Part shown: positions 1 to 5,772 of the stretch, piece by piece
Layout of the letters: each line of letters begins with the position of its first letter
Position numbering within the stretch: position 1 is the first letter of the stretch
DNA from: an uncultured Clostridia bacterium
GTDB lineage: Bacteria; Bacillota; Clostridia; Oscillospirales; Ruminococcaceae
Length of the DNA stretch: 8,395 bases
Assembly (NCBI GenBank): GCA_946533615.1
Contig: CAMNBY010000274.1
Coordinates: forward strand, 1 to 8,395
Direction of reading: 5' to 3'
Translations under genes and position numbers: made by a program
Notes under the pieces: generated by a model
The model's database searches: none
The model's input: only the letters and a program-made list of their open reading frames with translations
Told to the model about the DNA's origin: nothing

Positions 1-116
1 CCCTGCAAGGGAGGGCCGCCCCTTTGAGGGTATAGATGAACTCTCCCTCAAGCCGCCTGCGGCTTGACGGTACACGGCGTGTACCACGCAATCCGCGAGA
101 TCACTCGCAAGCTCGA
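1..116. repeat. Intergenic DNA with overlapping short hairpins
   Basis: No coding region is supported here. The sequence contains several short perfect inverted repeats: an 8-bp stem with a 4-base loop (48-67, arms TCAAGCCG/CGGCTTGA), a 7-bp stem with a 3-base loop (69-85, arms GGTACAC/GTGTACC), and TTGAGGG/CCCTCAA (24-30 with 45-51). The last shares bases 48-51 with the first, so the two folds exclude each other. None is followed by a T run, so they do not look like intrinsic terminators. A short block at 95-115 reappears at 138-159 inside the adjoining repeat module. The gene to the left lies outside the window. Confidence 0.5.
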
Positions 117-300
117 CCCGGGCGCGGGTGCGCAAGTCGCGTGAGCACTCGCAAGCTCGTTCACAACAGCGAAATGTGCCTGGGCTCCCTCGCGATACGG
201 TGGGGGTCAGATGGATAGAGGAAGAGGAAAACGCCCCAACAAGGGTCGAGAAAGAGGAACTGCCCGAGCGAGGGTCGAGAAAGAGGAATATGCCCTTTCA
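117..300 (+). repeat. Dispersed intergenic repeat, module A, copy 1
   Basis: This is the first of three copies of a module that starts with CCCGGGCGCGGGTGCGCA. It runs through an ACAACAGC(G/T)AAATGTGCC block and a CTCCCTCGCGATACGGTGG block, and ends in a purine-rich tail with AAGAGGAA. The other copies are at about 5095-5341 and 8156-8285. By eye the shared blocks are nearly identical, with changes concentrated in a short hairpin-like insert after the GC-rich head. No credible protein is encoded, because overlapping frames are open in several directions and match repeat DNA. The strand given is only the orientation shared by all copies. Confidence 0.85.
213..300 (+). repeat. Three tandem 29-30-nt purine-rich units
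   Basis: Three direct units (213-242, 243-271, 272-300) follow the pattern GG(G)T.GAG.AAGAGGAA..GCCC. The second and third are almost identical over their first 17 bases. The matching tail of copy 2 has two units (5283-5312 and 5313-5341) and copy 3 has one (8213-8242), so unit number varies between copies. There are no spacers between units. Confidence 0.75.
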
Positions 301-625
301 TACGACTGTGTGATATGCGGAAGTTTTCACGCACTCTTGCTTTGTGTGGGTCGTTGCGTTTTGCTACGCTTGTTTTGGGCGGTCACTTCTGCTGCGCCCT
401 TTCGCTATGTGTGATAGGAACAATACTTCCACGTCCTGCGAGGGGGAGAACCATAAGAGGGGAGACCCCCGAAAGCCCCGTGGGCAAAGGGGGCGACCTC
501 CCCCCTCTTAAGGTTCTCCCCCTCGCGCTCCCCTTTTCCTTATCTTCCTCCTGTCGCCCCCTTTACGCGTTGTGGGGGTCGTGCTGGAGGGTGAGTTCGG
601 GCTCGCGTTTTTTCTTTGTTACACT
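301..625. other. Non-coding segment between modules A and R
   Basis: This 325-bp stretch lies between the end of module A and the start of module R. In the corresponding gap before cheA the two modules are almost adjacent (about 11 bp apart), so this segment looks like an insertion here or a deletion there. It contains a long inverted repeat (438-526) and a strongly pyrimidine-rich run on the + strand from about 497 to 565. An open frame crosses it (315-806), but it runs on into module R repeat DNA and resembles no family I know, so I do not call it a gene. No tRNA or recognisable RNA fold was seen. Confidence 0.5.
438..526. repeat. Long imperfect inverted repeat (25-bp arms)
   Basis: The arms at 438-462 and 502-526 are complementary at 24 of 25 positions, with one A/A mismatch (453/511). 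They are separated by 39 bases that also contain runs of C and G able to pair. The left arm begins GCGAGGGGGAGAACC. No transposase is present, and I did not identify a target-site duplication. It could be a miniature inverted-repeat element, a bidirectional terminator-like hairpin or a structured RNA. There is no long T run directly after the right arm, so a standard intrinsic terminator is not favoured. Confidence 0.75.
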
Positions 626-695
626 CTCGCGCGAGCATAATTGTGAATTGCCAATTTATCCGCTTCGCGGCAGATTCCGCCGCAGGCGGCACAAT

Positions 696-729
696 CATTG
701 TGCATTGTGCATTGTGAATTGTGCATTGA
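696..729 (+). repeat. Tandem heptamer array CATTGTG
   Basis: Nearly five units with a period of 7: CATTGTG three times, AATTGTG once, then CATTGAA. The equivalent array in the second module R copy has three units plus CATTGA. Differing unit counts suggest slippage. Confidence 0.8.
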
Positions 730-810
730 AAATCAGCGCAAGCCCTGACGTTCCACTCGGAACAAGCTTGCCTGACGGCTGCACCGCCGCCTCATTCACA
801 AAGTGAAACT

Positions 811-955
811 GCCTCCCCTCCGGGGAGGCCTCGCAAGGCTCCGCCAAGCGCTCGATTGAAAGCTGGTGGGTGAATTAAAAAACCGCCTCCCCTCCGGGGA
901 GGCCTCGCAAGGCTCCGCCAAGCGCTCGAATGAAAGCCGGTGGGGGAATTAAAAA
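811..955 (+). repeat. Two tandem ~72-nt hairpin units ending GAATTAAAAA
   Basis: Unit 1 covers 811-884 and unit 2 covers 885-955. Each opens with a perfect 8-bp stem GCCTCCCC/GGGGAGGC around a TCC loop (811-829 and 885-903). Each continues with TCGCAAGGCTCCGCCAAGCG and closes with GGTGGG(T/G)GAATTAAAAA. Read on the minus strand, the second hairpin is followed by GGTTTTTT, which resembles an intrinsic terminator in that direction. No minus-strand gene in the window would need one. Confidence 0.85.
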
Positions 956-965
956 GAAAAAACAC

Positions 966-994
966 TTGATTTATAGCTGTATATGTGGTATACT
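966..994 (+). promoter_or_regulatory. Sigma-A type promoter of zapA
   Basis: A -35 box TTGATT (966-971) and a -10 box TATACT (989-994) are separated by exactly 17 bases. A TGG just before the -10 gives an extended -10 element. Transcription would start near 1001, leaving a leader of about 38 nt before zapA. This is the clearest promoter in the window, and it begins about 10 bp after the end of the upstream repeat, so the repeat is probably not part of the core promoter. It likely serves zapA, the U32 gene and possibly the PH-domain gene. Confidence 0.8.
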
Positions 995-1038
995 TTATTT
1001 AATAATGCCTTATTTCTAAATGAAAGGTAGGATACGTT

Positions 1039-1476
1039 ATGAAAAAGGAAATTACTGTAAGGATATTCGGGCGGGATTACAGGCTGCTCACGGACGAGAC
1101 CGAGGAGTACAGCCGCGACCTTGCGGGAGCCCTGAACCAGAGGTTCGAGGAGATCACCAAGGGCAAGTCTACGCTCTCGGCACAGGACGGCGCTGCGCTT
1201 ATCGCCCTCGAGGCCTTCGATGACCTCATCAAGACCAGAAGCAACCTTGAAAATATCCGCAGCCAGATAAAGGTGTATTTTGACGACGCGACCAACGCCA
1301 AGACCAGAGCCGAGGCCGCCGAAAAGGAGAACGCCGAGCTGAAGGCAAAGGTCGAGCAGCTCAAGCGAGAGATCAAGCTGCGCAAGTCGTTTGCTCCCGA
1401 GGAGCCAGTAAGCGCAAAGGATATGATAAGCCGCGACATCTCCAACGCCCTGGACGGCAGCTACAGAAAGAAGTAA
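1039..1476 (+). CDS. zapA: Cell division protein ZapA
   Basis: A 145-residue ZapA-family protein. ZapA proteins bind FtsZ in the cytoplasm and promote bundling of its filaments at the division site. The N-terminus shows the family pattern KKEITVRIFGRDYRL (V7, I9, G11 and Y14 are the characteristic positions), followed by helical segments. Residues about 64-114 form a charged coiled coil rich in E, K and A, as expected for the dimerisation helix. It is longer than the roughly 85-110 residues of many ZapAs; the extra length is a polar C-terminal tail of about 30 residues. The ATG is preceded by AGGA at 1029-1032, six bases upstream, and by the strong promoter at 966-994. Its TAA overlaps the ATG of the next gene by one base, so translation is probably coupled. 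ZapA next to a U32 gene is, as I recall, a common arrangement in Clostridia. Confidence 0.9.
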   Translation: MKKEITVRIFGRDYRLLTDETEEYSRDLAGALNQRFEEITKGKSTLSAQDGAALIALEAFDDLIKTRSNLENIRSQIKVYFDDATNAKTRAEAAEKENAELKAKVEQLKREIKLRKSFAPEEPVSAKDMISRDISNALDGSYRKK

Positions 1477-3533
1477 TGCGCCCCGAGATATTGGCGCCCT
1501 GCGGCTCGGCGGAGGCTCTTGAAGCCGCCCTGAGAGCGGGCTGCGACGCCGTCTACCTCGGCGGCGAGCACTTCTCGGCAAGGCAGAACGCCGCAAACTT
1601 CACAAGGGAGCAGCTCGAGCAGGCAGTAAGGGATTGCCACATAAGAGGCGTCAGGGTCTATCAGGCCATAAATACCGTCATCACCGACAGGGAGCTCCCC
1701 GAGTGCATCGAGGCCGTAAAAACAGCCTGCGAGCTTGGAGTGGACGGCCTCATCACGCAGGATCTTGCGCTTGTCGCCATTACCCGTGAGTGCTGCCCCG
1801 ACCTGCCGATACACGCATCAACACAGATGACCCTGCACACCCCCGAGGGCGTGATGCTTGCAAAGGAAATGGGCTTTTCAAGAGCCGTTGCCTCCCGCGA
1901 GCTGCCCGAGAACGTCCTGAGAGAGCTTTGCAGCCTACCCATCGAGATCGAGGTCTTTGTCCACGGTGCGCTGTGTATGTCCGTGTCGGGACAGTGCTTC
2001 ATGTCGGCCGTCATCGGCTCGCGGAGCGCCAATCGGGGACTCTGCGCCCAGGCTTGCAGGCTGCCTGCCTCTCCCGTCAGCGGAAGGCGTGACGACCACG
2101 CTCTGTCTCTGAAGGATATGAGCCTTATCCCGAGGCTCGGCGAGCTCTCGGAAATGGGCGCAGCCTCGCTGAAGATCGAGGGCAGGATGAAGCGCCCCGA
2201 GTACGTTGCAGCAGCTGTCAGAGCCGCAAGGGACAGCCTTGAAGGCCGAAAGCCCGATATGGAGCAGCTGAAAAACGTGTTCTCGCGCAGCGGCTTCACC
2301 GACGGGTACTACACGGGCAGGACGGGCCGCGCTATGTTCGGCACCCGCACCCGTGAGGACGCCCTTGCCGCAGCAGGGGAGCTGCCAAAGCTCCACGAGC
2401 TTTACAGAAGCACGGAAAAACGCGCCACTGTGCGTTTCGAGATAAAAGTAAAAGCGGGAGAGCCCGTGACCCTCACCGCCTTTGACAGCGATGGCTGCAC
2501 AGCCTCCGCCGTCGGAGAGATACCGCAGCCCGCAAGGAACCGCCCCGCCGACAAGGCCTCGCTTGCCGCTGCGCTCTCAAAGCTGGGGCCGACGATATAC
2601 GAGTTTGAGGGGCTGCGCTGCGAGCTTGACGAGGGACTGAACCTTCCTGCCTCGGCAGTGAACGCCCTGCGTCGTGAGGTTTGCGGTAAGCTTGATCTTG
2701 CAAGGTTCCGGCACTTCACAAAAAAGCCTGCCTTCACAGAGCACGGTTTTTCGCTTGCGGCGCCGCGGCGTGTGCAGAGGCCTGCTTTCAGGATAAGCGC
2801 ACAGAATGCCGGCCAGCTTTCGCTGATCTCCCCCGGGGAGGCGGAGCTTTTCTGCCTGCCTATGGACAGGGTGTCCGAGCTGCTGGAACAGGGCTTCGCC
2901 CCCGAAAAGCTCTGCGCCGTGATGCCGAGGTTCACCCTCCACGAGGAGGAGCAGGCTCAGCGGCTTTCTGCCCTTGTCCGGCAGGGGCTGAAACATATAG
3001 AATGTACCAACTATGCACATATAAGGCTTGGCCGCAGGCTGGGGCTCACTCTCCACGGCGGCTTCGGCCTGAATGTTACCAATACTCTCGCCCTGAGAGA
3101 GCTCAGGGCTCTCGGCCTTGCGGACTGCACGGCCTCCTTTGAGCTGACTGCCGCCCAGATAAGCGGCCTCGGCGGCGAGCTGCCCTTCGGGGTCATAGCC
3201 TACGGCAGGCTGCCGATGATGCTGACGGTCAACTGCCCGATCAGACAGAGCCTTGGCTGCAAGGATTGCAGGCGAGAGCTGTTCGACCGCACGGGCAGGC
3301 GCTTTCCCGTCAGGTGCAGCAAGGCTTCGGGCTATGTCGAGCTGATGAACTCCGACATTCTGAGCATAGCCGACAGGCTCGCGGACTTCGGGACAGCAGG
3401 CTTCTTCGGGATAAGCCTTTTTGACGAGACGCCCGAGCAGGCCGCGGAGATACTGCGCTGCTTCGAGAACGGCACGTCCCCCAAGACCCGTGAGCGCCAG
3501 ACAAAGGGGCTGTACTACAGGGGAGTAGAATAA
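1476..3533 (+). CDS. U32 family protein with DUF3656 (RlhA/TrhP-type RNA hydroxylation enzyme)
   Basis: A 685-residue protein of the U32 'peptidase' family. Studied members hydroxylate RNA: E. coli RlhA acts on 23S rRNA C2501, and TrhP acts on tRNA wobble uridine. Both are reported to depend on prephenate and iron, so a protease role is doubtful. Residues 1-265 are the barrel-like U32 core, starting PEILAPCGSAEALEAAL. The signature HGALC..VSGQC..S....RSANRG.C.Q.CR carries four cysteines (167, 174, 190, 194) suited to an Fe-S cluster. KIEGRMKRPEYVA at 233-245 is also typical. The long C-terminal half fits the DUF3656 extension. It has a second cysteine set (587, 595, 598, 614) in CP....(5 residues)GC..C and FPVRC. 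Length agrees with RlhA-like proteins (about 650-700 residues) rather than TrhP (about 400-450). I infer the substrate is rRNA or tRNA but cannot tell which. The start overlaps the zapA stop, supporting an operon. Confidence 0.88.
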   Translation: MRPEILAPCGSAEALEAALRAGCDAVYLGGEHFSARQNAANFTREQLEQAVRDCHIRGVRVYQAINTVITDRELPECIEAVKTACELGVDGLITQDLALVAITRECCPDLPIHASTQMTLHTPEGVMLAKEMGFSRAVASRELPENVLRELCSLPIEIEVFVHGALCMSVSGQCFMSAVIGSRSANRGLCAQACRLPASPVSGRRDDHALSLKDMSLIPRLGELSEMGAASLKIEGRMKRPEYVAAAVRAARDSLEGRKPDMEQLKNVFSRSGFTDGYYTGRTGRAMFGTRTREDALAAAGELPKLHELYRSTEKRATVRFEIKVKAGEPVTLTAFDSDGCTASAVGEIPQPARNRPADKASLAAALSKLGPTIYEFEGLRCELDEGLNLPASAVNALRREVCGKLDLARFRHFTKKPAFTEHGFSLAAPRRVQRPAFRISAQNAGQLSLISPGEAELFCLPMDRVSELLEQGFAPEKLCAVMPRFTLHEEEQAQRLSALVRQGLKHIECTNYAHIRLGRRLGLTLHGGFGLNVTNTLALRELRALGLADCTASFELTAAQISGLGGELPFGVIAYGRLPMMLTVNCPIRQSLGCKDCRRELFDRTGRRFPVRCSKASGYVELMNSDILSIADRLADFGTAGFFGISLFDETPEQAAEILRCFENGTSPKTRERQTKGLYYRGVE

Positions 3534-3546
3534 GAACAGATCGGTC

Positions 3547-3552
3547 GGTGAG
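3547..3552 (+). promoter_or_regulatory. Ribosome binding site supporting a TTG start
   Basis: GGTGAG lies six bases before the TTG at 3559. The next in-frame ATG comes only at residue 132, after the first two membrane segments and inside the first PH domain. The TTG is therefore the best start for the following gene. Confidence 0.65.
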
Positions 3553-3558
3553 AACTTT

Positions 3559-5070
3559 TTGAAGGCTGTACAGCTCAACAAAGAAGCAATTAAAGAGAAG
3601 CGCAGCTTTCTGCGAGAGTTCCTCCGCAGGCGGCAGCACCCGATAAAGATAATCGGCTACACCTCAAAGACACTTTGGCTGCTGCTGATACCGATAGTCA
3701 AGAACATCATCACCTTTGAGTTCGACATCCAGGGCTGGATACGGACGCACTGGCTCGATGCGATAGTTATCGCCTTCATCGTGGGGTTTGCGGTGTTTCG
3801 GTGGCTGTTCGTCTTCTACAGGATTGAGGACGACGGGATAGAGGCACACTTCGGCCCCTTCGGCATAATCAGGACGAAGGTGTATTTCAGCGAGATAACG
3901 ACCTTTTCCACAAATCAGGGCTATATCTACAGGGCTGTGGGCGCCTGCACGATGTACATCGAGACCAACGCTGACTCTCTCCCGAGGACGGACATGAAGC
4001 TTGTGATCTCGGAAAAGAGCGTAAAGGAGATATACGAGATAGTCGCGGCCCGCTCGGACAAGCAGCCAAGCTTTTCGGTCGCTCCGCGAAAGCGGCATCT
4101 GGCGGCGTTCTCGCTGCTGTTCTCGTCGCCGATCTCGGGGATAATCCTTTTCATGGGCTTTATCTACGAGCTCTACCGCCTTGTGGGTCAGGAGATGGAG
4201 AAGCAGCTCTTTGACACGGTGAACGGCAGGCTCGTTCAGATAGACAGCGAGTTTCTGGGCATTTTCCGCGCTGTTCCCGGGACGATCGCCATGATCGGCG
4301 GAGTCATCGCAGGCGGCTGGCTGCTCAGCTTTGTCACAAACCTGCTTTCCTACTGGAAGTTCACCTCTGCCCGCAGGGGCAGGCAGTATTTCATCACCTC
4401 GGGCTTCATCAGGCGCAAGAGAAGCATACTCAACCGCGACAGGGTGAATTACTTTGATGTCCGCAGGACGCTGATGATGCGGCTGTTCCACATAAGCTCG
4501 GTACACATCTGCTGCACGGGCTACGGTGTGAGAAAAAGCGACACCTCGGCGCTTATCCCGATCACGACCGACAGCGAGATGGAGGCCTCGATGAAGATAC
4601 TGGCGCCCTCGCTGAAGCAGGCTCCCCCCGAGATCTGCACAGGCAGGCGCGACCTTGGCAGGTTCGTTGCTCTGCCGCTGGTGATGTGCCTGATACCCAT
4701 TGCTGCCGGGACGGTCATGAAATATCTGATCGACCGCTGGCACAGCGAGATAAATATTCTGATGATACTGATGACCCTGCCGCTTCTCTGGCAGGTGATA
4801 ATAAAGCTTGCGGCGGCCTTCACGACCTCCGTCGGCATGAAAAACGACGTCTGTACCCTCTGCTACTGCCGCGACAGTATGTATCACACGGTGTCGATAC
4901 CGAAAAAGAATGTATCGAAGCTGCGCATAAAGCAGAACCTGACACAGCGAATGAGCCGCACCTGCACTTTGTTCATTTACACCGACTCCGAGCGCAGGCC
5001 CGTCCACAAAATAATGGGTCTCCCCCTCGAAGCAACAAAAGAAATGTGCATAAGAGAAGGTTTTTTTTAG
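3559..5070 (+). CDS. Membrane protein with three bacterial PH (bPH2/DUF304, YdbT-like) domains
   Basis: A 503-residue membrane protein starting at TTG. Six hydrophobic segments occur in pairs: about 36-55 and 65-87, 183-207 and 242-265, 368-390 and 397-420. Each pair is followed by a soluble stretch resembling the bPH2 (DUF304) fold: about 88-165, 266-350 and 422-497. The middle one is the clearest, with RRGRQYFITSGFIRRKRSI then DRVNYFDVRRTLMMRLFH, matching the family pattern of G(F/L)..R...I...R....V.....L.R. The design matches B. subtilis YdbT, which has tandem DUF304 domains; YdbT-like proteins often lie beside a small YdbS partner, which is not seen here. The exact function is unknown; a role at the membrane or envelope is all that can be inferred. 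The gene begins 25 bp after the U32 gene, so co-transcription is likely. It ends in eight consecutive T residues that encode two Phe and run into the TAG stop. Confidence 0.8.
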   Translation: MKAVQLNKEAIKEKRSFLREFLRRRQHPIKIIGYTSKTLWLLLIPIVKNIITFEFDIQGWIRTHWLDAIVIAFIVGFAVFRWLFVFYRIEDDGIEAHFGPFGIIRTKVYFSEITTFSTNQGYIYRAVGACTMYIETNADSLPRTDMKLVISEKSVKEIYEIVAARSDKQPSFSVAPRKRHLAAFSLLFSSPISGIILFMGFIYELYRLVGQEMEKQLFDTVNGRLVQIDSEFLGIFRAVPGTIAMIGGVIAGGWLLSFVTNLLSYWKFTSARRGRQYFITSGFIRRKRSILNRDRVNYFDVRRTLMMRLFHISSVHICCTGYGVRKSDTSALIPITTDSEMEASMKILAPSLKQAPPEICTGRRDLGRFVALPLVMCLIPIAAGTVMKYLIDRWHSEINILMILMTLPLLWQVIIKLAAAFTTSVGMKNDVCTLCYCRDSMYHTVSIPKKNVSKLRIKQNLTQRMSRTCTLFIYTDSERRPVHKIMGLPLEATKEMCIREGFF

Positions 5071-5071
5071 T

Positions 5072-5350
5072 CCGCGTGAGCGGCGGCAAGCCGCCCCGGG
5101 CGCGGGTGCGCAGGCCGCGAGATCACTCGCAAGCTCGTTTACAACAGCGAAATGTGCCGGGGCTCCCTCGCGATACGGTGGCACGCAGAGAGGTTCAGCA
5201 AAAAAGGAAACGCCCTCACAAAGCACTTCTTGCCTCTTGCCTCTCGCATCTGGCATCTAAAAGCTTACGGTGGGGGTCAGCAGGATAGCGAAAGAGGAAC
5301 AAGCCCGAGCAAGGGTAGCGTAAGAGGCAAACGCCCTCAAAACATATCTG
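5072..5350 (+). repeat. Dispersed intergenic repeat, module A, copy 2 (with inserted segment)
   Basis: It begins two bases after the stop of the PH-domain gene with a GGCGGC-AA-GCCGCC hairpin (5082-5095). The conserved head CCCGGGCGCGGGTGCGCA follows from 5095, then the ACAACAGCGAAATGTGCC and CTCCCTCGCGATACGGTGG blocks. Relative to copies 1 and 3 it carries 92 extra bases (5182-5273) bounded by direct repeats TACGGTGG (5174-5181 and 5266-5273). The tail holds two ~29-nt purine-rich units (5283-5341). I see no coding region and no convincing + strand terminator for the upstream gene. Confidence 0.8.
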
Positions 5351-5352
5351 CC

Positions 5353-5758
5353 CTCGTGCGAGCGTAATTCGTAATTGTAAATTGCCGGTTTATTCGCCTC
5401 GCGGCAAGATACCGCCGCAGGCGGCACATTCATTGTGCATTGTGCATTGTGCATTGATAATCAGCGCAATCCCTGACGTTCCACTCGCAAACAGGGTACC
5501 CCAACGGCTGCACCGCAGCCTCATTCACAAATTGAATCCGCCTCCCCTCCGGGGAGGCCTCGCAAAGCTCCGCCAGGCGCTCAATCGAAAGCTGGTGGGT
5601 GAATTAAAAATCTGCCTCCCCTCCGGGGAGGCCTCGCAAAGCTCCGCCAAGCGCTCAATCGAAAGCTGGTGGGGGAATTAAAAAACCCACCGCCCTTAGA
5701 GGGCGGCGCTGAGACTTCCGCCAAGCGCTCAATTGAAAGCCGGTGGGGGAATTAAAAA
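5353..5758 (+). repeat. Dispersed intergenic repeat, module R, copy 2
   Basis: The same order of blocks as the copy at 626-955: a CTCGTGCGAG near-palindrome, an AATTG-rich block, the CCGCC-GCA-GGCGG hairpin (5412-5424), a CATTGTG heptamer array (5431-5457) and CCCTGACGTTCCACTCG. An 8-bp palindrome follows, here GGGTACCC (5494-5501) where copy 1 has CAAGCTTG. The C.GCTGCACCGC..CCTCATTCACAAA block comes next, then three hairpin units instead of two. The last unit ends at GAATTAAAAA, and the cheA ribosome binding site begins within a few bases. Any cheA promoter must therefore lie inside this repeat or further upstream. Confidence 0.85.
5540..5758 (+). repeat. Three tandem ~73-nt hairpin units, the third with a different stem
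   Basis: Units are 5540-5613, 5614-5685 and 5686-5758. Units 1 and 2 open with the stem GCCTCCCC/GGGGAGGC and loop TCC, as in the copy before zapA. Unit 3 instead opens with CCGCCCT/AGGGCGG and loop TAG (5690-5706), while its second half (CCGCCAAGCGCTCAA.., GAATTAAAAA) matches the others. The hairpin is thus kept while its sequence is different. On the minus strand the unit 3 hairpin is followed by TGGGTTTTTT, terminator-like in that direction. Confidence 0.85.
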
Positions 5759-5772
5759 GAAGAGGTGAGAGA

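Larger units (their letters stand above)
626..955 (+). repeat. Dispersed intergenic repeat, module R, copy 1
   Basis: This module recurs at 5353-5758. In order it holds: a CTCGCGCGAG palindrome; an AT-rich block with AATTG repeats; a CCGCC-GCA-GGCGG hairpin (677-689); a heptamer array (696-729); a block containing CCCTGACGTTCCACTCG; an 8-bp palindrome CAAGCTTG (763-770); a CGGCTGCACCGC..CCTCATTCACAAA block; and two hairpin-bearing units (811-955). The module ends 10 bp before the zapA promoter. The second copy ends immediately before the cheA ribosome binding site, so both copies stand in the same position and orientation relative to the downstream gene. No coding sequence is supported. Confidence 0.85.

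Noticed and set aside
213..300. Possible CRISPR array
   Set aside because: The 29-30-nt units are directly abutting with no spacers, only three in number, and no cas genes are present.
315..806. 163-codon open frame upstream of zapA
   Set aside because: It spans the inverted repeat and most of module R, has low-complexity composition and no family resemblance, and the homologous repeat before cheA does not keep the frame.
949..1596. 215-codon open frame on the minus strand over zapA
   Set aside because: It overlaps zapA, which has a clear promoter, ribosome binding site and family motif. The antisense product is low complexity and Arg/Leu/Ser rich.
1476..3533. U32 protein as a true collagenase-like protease
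   Set aside because: Characterised close relatives are RNA hydroxylation enzymes, and the conserved cysteine quartet suits an Fe-S cluster. No protease catalytic set or secretion signal is seen.
5082..5095. Terminator for the PH-domain gene
   Set aside because: The GGCGGC/GCCGCC hairpin has only a 2-base loop and is followed by GC-rich sequence rather than T residues. The T run before it lies on the wrong side.
3664..5256. 530-codon open frame on the minus strand
   Set aside because: It is antisense to the PH-domain gene, whose TM pattern, family motifs and ribosome binding site are convincing. The minus-strand frame continues into repeat DNA and has no domain signature.
5382..5681. 99-codon open frame in the gap before cheA
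   Set aside because: It lies wholly in module R and its 'protein' repeat simply reflects the tandem DNA units; there is no ribosome binding site.
5733..5757. TTGAAA as a -35 box for cheA just before its start
   Set aside because: The matching -10 position falls on an A-rich stretch with no TATAAT-like hexamer and would overlap the ribosome binding site.
5743..5772. GTG start giving ten more residues to CheA
   Set aside because: The GTG lies inside the GGTGGGGGAATTAAAAA end of the repeat, while the ATG at 5773 has AGGTGAG at a proper distance and starts the Hpt domain normally.
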